The notes under the pieces were generated by a model, which was not told the DNA's origin, did not search any database, and saw only the letters and a program-made list of their open reading frames with translations. The translations under genes were made by a program, and so were the position numbers. Source: Verrucomicrobiota bacterium (GTDB lineage: Bacteria > Verrucomicrobiota > Verrucomicrobiia > Limisphaerales > UBA1319). From it: a stretch of 64,000 nt of DNA. Of this stretch, positions 61,797 to 64,000 are shown one piece after another (the stretch's first letter is position 1; each line of letters begins with the position of its first letter). The stretch spans positions 62,001 to 126,000 of the forward strand of contig JAKLFB010000017.1 in the NCBI GenBank assembly GCA_022711435.1, written 5' to 3'.

Positions 61797-62831
61797 ATGG
61801 AATGGGTCAAGAACAACTTGCAGCTGGTGATTGGAGGCGCGGTGGCTGTGGCGCTCCTGGCGGGGGCAGGCTACTATTTCTACTCGAGGTTTGCGGCGGA
61901 CAAGGAGGTCGAGTCCGAGCTGGCCAGCTCGCGCGACAACCTCAACATGCTGCTGACCCAGAATCCGTTTCCGGACGAGGAGAACATCGTCCGCGTGAAG
62001 GCGGACCAGAAGCGGCTCCAGGAGTTCCTGCGCCAAGCCGAGCAGCATTTCCGCCCGATGCCATCGGAGACGGTCAGCAACAGCGCCGATTTCGCGGCGT
62101 ATTTGCAGCGGACCCTCTACCGGCTGGAGCGGGCGGCCAAGGATGCAAGCGTGACGCTGCCGACGAATTTCGCTTTCGGGTTCAACGCGCAGAAGCGGCT
62201 GCTCCAGGTGGACACGAACAGCCTGAACCTGCTGACGATTCAGCTCTCGGACGTCGACACCTTGTGCGGGCTGCTCTTTGAATCGAAGGTGTACGAGCTG
62301 ATGGGGGTGAAGCGGGCGGCGGTATCGACGAACGATCAGGCGGCGCTGACGGAGTATCCGCAGGATTACCTTTCGAGCCGGCAGGTATCCACCAACGAGA
62401 CCGTGCGGGCGATGGCCCTCCCGTATGAGCTGACGTTCCGGTGCTCGTCTCCGGAGTTGGCCGGCGTGCTCGAGGCAGTCGCCCGGGCGCCGCATGGCAT
62501 CCTGGTCAAGGCGGTGCGGGTGGAGCCGGCGGATGCCGAGCCGACCGAGGAGGGCATGGACTATCGGATGGCCGAGGGGCGGGCGGTCCCGGCGGAGAGG
62601 AGCAATTTTCTCATGATGCGGCGGTATGGGCTGACAGAGGCGCGGCGGCCGCCCCCGCCGCCCGTGCCGACCCCCGGGTTTGGCCCCTCGCCCGCGCAGC
62701 GGCCCAAGGCGAACGTGCTCGTCTCGGAACGGCCCTTGCGGGTCTCGTTGATGGTGCACGTGGTCCGTTTTATTCCAGGCAATGCGGAGCTGGCGGCGGC
62801 GCCTCCGATGGCGACGGCGCCTCAATTATAG
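61797..62831 (+). CDS. Amuc_1100-family pilus-like protein (PilO-like)
   Basis: A 344-residue protein with one N-terminal membrane helix (NLQLVIGGAVAVALLAGAGY) and a periplasmic part. A long coiled region comes first (ELASSRDNLNMLLTQNPFPD, VKADQKRLQEFLRQAEQHFR). Two ferredoxin-like domains of the PilO type follow, and the C-terminus is proline-rich (RPPPPPVPTPGFGPSPAQ). Residues LSDVDTLCGLLFESKVYEL are a good match to the Amuc_1100 pattern. In Akkermansia muciniphila this surface-exposed protein belongs to a type IV pilus-like gene cluster. The gene order here is the same as there. Confidence 0.85.
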   Translation: MEWVKNNLQLVIGGAVAVALLAGAGYYFYSRFAADKEVESELASSRDNLNMLLTQNPFPDEENIVRVKADQKRLQEFLRQAEQHFRPMPSETVSNSADFAAYLQRTLYRLERAAKDASVTLPTNFAFGFNAQKRLLQVDTNSLNLLTIQLSDVDTLCGLLFESKVYELMGVKRAAVSTNDQAALTEYPQDYLSSRQVSTNETVRAMALPYELTFRCSSPELAGVLEAVARAPHGILVKAVRVEPADAEPTEEGMDYRMAEGRAVPAERSNFLMMRRYGLTEARRPPPPPVPTPGFGPSPAQRPKANVLVSERPLRVSLMVHVVRFIPGNAELAAAPPMATAPQL

Positions 62832-62836
62832 GTGCG

Positions 62837-63625
62837 ATGGAGTTTTTCAAGAACCATTACGAGAAGGTGCTGCTGAGCGCGGTCCTGCTGGGCTTGGCGG
62901 TGGCGGTAGCCCTGCTGCCCATGAAGGTGGCCACGGAGCCGGCGATCCCGAGCGGCGTGCCGCCCAAGGAGTACGAGCCCGCGCCGATCACCACCAATCA
63001 GGCCGCTCTCCAGCAGCTCGCGAGCGTGAAGCCGGTCGAGTTGACGGGGCGGCACAAGTTGTTCAATCCGGCCCAATGGCGGAAGAAACTTGATGGCTCG
63101 CTCTGGAAGATCATCAACGACAACGAGGTGGGGCTGGGCGCCATCCGGCTCATGGCGGCATCCAACCGGCCCCTCTTTTTTGTCGTGACCGTCGAGGGGC
63201 CCCAGCGGAGCACGGGGTACCAGGTTGGCGTCGTGCAGGAGGCCAGCAAGAACCTGACCGAGCGGGCCAAGAAGACCATCGTGATGAACGTTGGCGAGCG
63301 GAATCCGGCCATCGGGACCCTGGTGCGGGTCGAGGGGGATCCGGCCAACCCGGCGCTGGTGTTCGACCTGGCGGACGGATCGGGGCCGGTGACGGTCACC
63401 AAGGAGAATCCCTACCGGCGGATCGATGGCTACTCGGCGGAGTTTCGATACGATTTCGATCCGCCGGGGCCGAAGTATTTCCGGGATCGCCGGGTGGGCG
63501 ACACGCTCCTTTTTGACGGGGAAACCAACAGTGTGGTGGACATCAGCTCGAATTACGCCGTTGTCGCCTCGAGCTCAGGCCGGCGCGCGACGGTGCGCAA
63601 CTCGATCGCGCCCCAGGCCCCCTAG
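62837..63625 (+). CDS. Amuc_1099-family pilus-system protein
   Basis: A 262-residue protein with one N-terminal helix (VLLSAVLLGLAVAVALLPMK) followed by a Pro-rich linker (SGVPPKEYEPAPI). The periplasmic domain has LTGRHKLFNPAQWRKKLDGS, GYQVGVVQEASKNLTERAKK and YRRIDGYSAEFRYDFDPPGP. These match the Amuc_1099-type component, which sits between the PilO-like protein and the secretin in the Akkermansia cluster and may act like PilP. The gene begins 5 bp after the stop of the Amuc_1100-like gene. Confidence 0.82.
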   Translation: MEFFKNHYEKVLLSAVLLGLAVAVALLPMKVATEPAIPSGVPPKEYEPAPITTNQAALQQLASVKPVELTGRHKLFNPAQWRKKLDGSLWKIINDNEVGLGAIRLMAASNRPLFFVVTVEGPQRSTGYQVGVVQEASKNLTERAKKTIVMNVGERNPAIGTLVRVEGDPANPALVFDLADGSGPVTVTKENPYRRIDGYSAEFRYDFDPPGPKYFRDRRVGDTLLFDGETNSVVDISSNYAVVASSSGRRATVRNSIAPQAP

Positions 63626-63654
63626 AATCTTGTGATCAACCCAAACACCCAACC

Positions 63655-64000
63655 ATGACCAAAGCAGTCGCAGTCTTTGTTTCGCTGCTGGCGTTGGTGG
63701 CGGCGCTGCCGCCCATGTCGGCCCAGATACTCAGCACAGCCGAATCCGCCGAGATGGCGGCGTCGGAGGCGATACGCCGCCAGGAGGCCACCATCCGGCT
63801 GCGTCAGAAGCTGGCTCAGGCCCAGGCCGAGCACAAGGCCAACAACCTGGCCGCGGCCGACGCGCTGTACGGCGAGGCGTACGAGCTGGTGCGGCGGATC
63901 GGCGATGCCGGCATCGAGACCGAGGCGCAGCAGACCGTGGCGGGATTGTCGGAGGTCCAGCTCAAGCTGGCCCGGCAGGCCCAGAAGAGCGACGATCTCC
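63655..64000 (+). CDS. Amuc_1098-type pilus outer-membrane (secretin) protein, N-terminal part
   Basis: Only the first 115 codons are in the window. A signal peptide (AVAVFVSLLALVAALPPMSA) is followed by an alpha-helical, Ala/Gln/Glu-rich stretch (SAEMAASEAIRRQEATIRLR, LAQAQAEHKANNLAAADALY, EAYELVRRIGDAG). This N-terminal TPR-like region is the normal start of Amuc_1098-family secretins; the secretin domain itself would lie beyond the right edge. The assignment rests on this N-terminus and on the conserved gene order. Confidence 0.75.
   Translation, partial: MTKAVAVFVSLLALVAALPPMSAQILSTAESAEMAASEAIRRQEATIRLRQKLAQAQAEHKANNLAAADALYGEAYELVRRIGDAGIETEAQQTVAGLSEVQLKLARQAQKSDDL

Noticed and set aside
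59921..61816. A 631-codon minus-strand ORF opposite the PilM-like gene
   Set aside because: Pure Arg/His/Leu/Gln shadow of the plus-strand coding sequence.

Overview
The window is a GC-rich, gene-dense chromosomal segment that looks like a free-living member of the Verrucomicrobiota. The main pointers are a run of four genes at the right edge matching the Akkermansia Amuc_1101-1100-1099-1098 pilus system, a prepilin-like protein with the H-X9-DG C-terminal motif, a large autotransporter-associated beta-strand-repeat protein, an exosortase/EpsI locus, TAT-exported Gfo/Idh/MocA oxidoreductases, and many secreted carbohydrate-active enzymes. This placement is inferred from protein families; no rRNA gene is present to confirm it.

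Layout. 0-10 kb: the start of a GspE/PilB ATPase, tRNA-Arg(CCT), pgsA, an intact 273-bp MITE-like element, a secreted alpha/beta hydrolase, leuB, a trans-sulfuration-type PLP enzyme, a CstA transporter and a TAT-exported oxidoreductase. 10-25 kb: the beta-strand-repeat surface protein, an SDR, an ABC exporter, a tightly overlapping minus-strand operon (acyltransferase-like, PAP2, DUF6125-like, tRNA-dihydrouridine synthase), a membrane-anchored protein of unknown function and a beta-helix protein. 25-31 kb: a sugar-catabolic operon of a fucose/arabinose isomerase-like protein, an MFS transporter and a GH106-type rhamnosidase. 30.8-32.2 kb: a small, AT-richer island holding an orphan toxin/immunity pair, an ISAzo13-type transposase remnant and a REP-like inverted-repeat element. 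32-53 kb: a second carbohydrate region with a GH97 fusion protein, an exported isomerase-like protein, a lipoprotein, a second 273-bp element, a pseudopilin, an SGNH-like hydrolase, another oxidoreductase, a ceramidase-like protein, a 5'-truncated metallophosphoesterase, an ADP-ribosylglycohydrolase, a GH95-like protein and a GH127 arabinofuranosidase. 53-64 kb: infA, an exopolysaccharide/exosortase locus, and the pilus operon running off the right edge.

How the genes fit together. Secreted glycosidases and esterases (GH106, GH97, GH95-like, GH127, AXE-like esterase, beta-helix protein) would release deoxy-sugars, arabinose and galactose from plant or algal polysaccharides. The MFS transporter, isomerase-like proteins and MocA-type oxidoreductases would take these up and process them. 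The exosortase locus with its polyprenyl sugar transferase and UDP-xylose synthase would build an extracellular polysaccharide and sort surface proteins, and the pilus operon would assemble an Amuc_1100-type envelope structure.

The most unusual material lies between genes. There are two 273-bp inverted-repeat elements with TAA flanks, plus a one-armed relic that truncates a gene behind pgsA. There are two REP-like elements with matching end design, and a three-copy intergenic hairpin family. There are also several scars: a Sel1 fragment butted against a headless metallophosphoesterase, a DUF1593 stub, and an IS remnant cut by a REP-like element. In two places a mobile element appears to supply the stop codon of the neighbouring gene.
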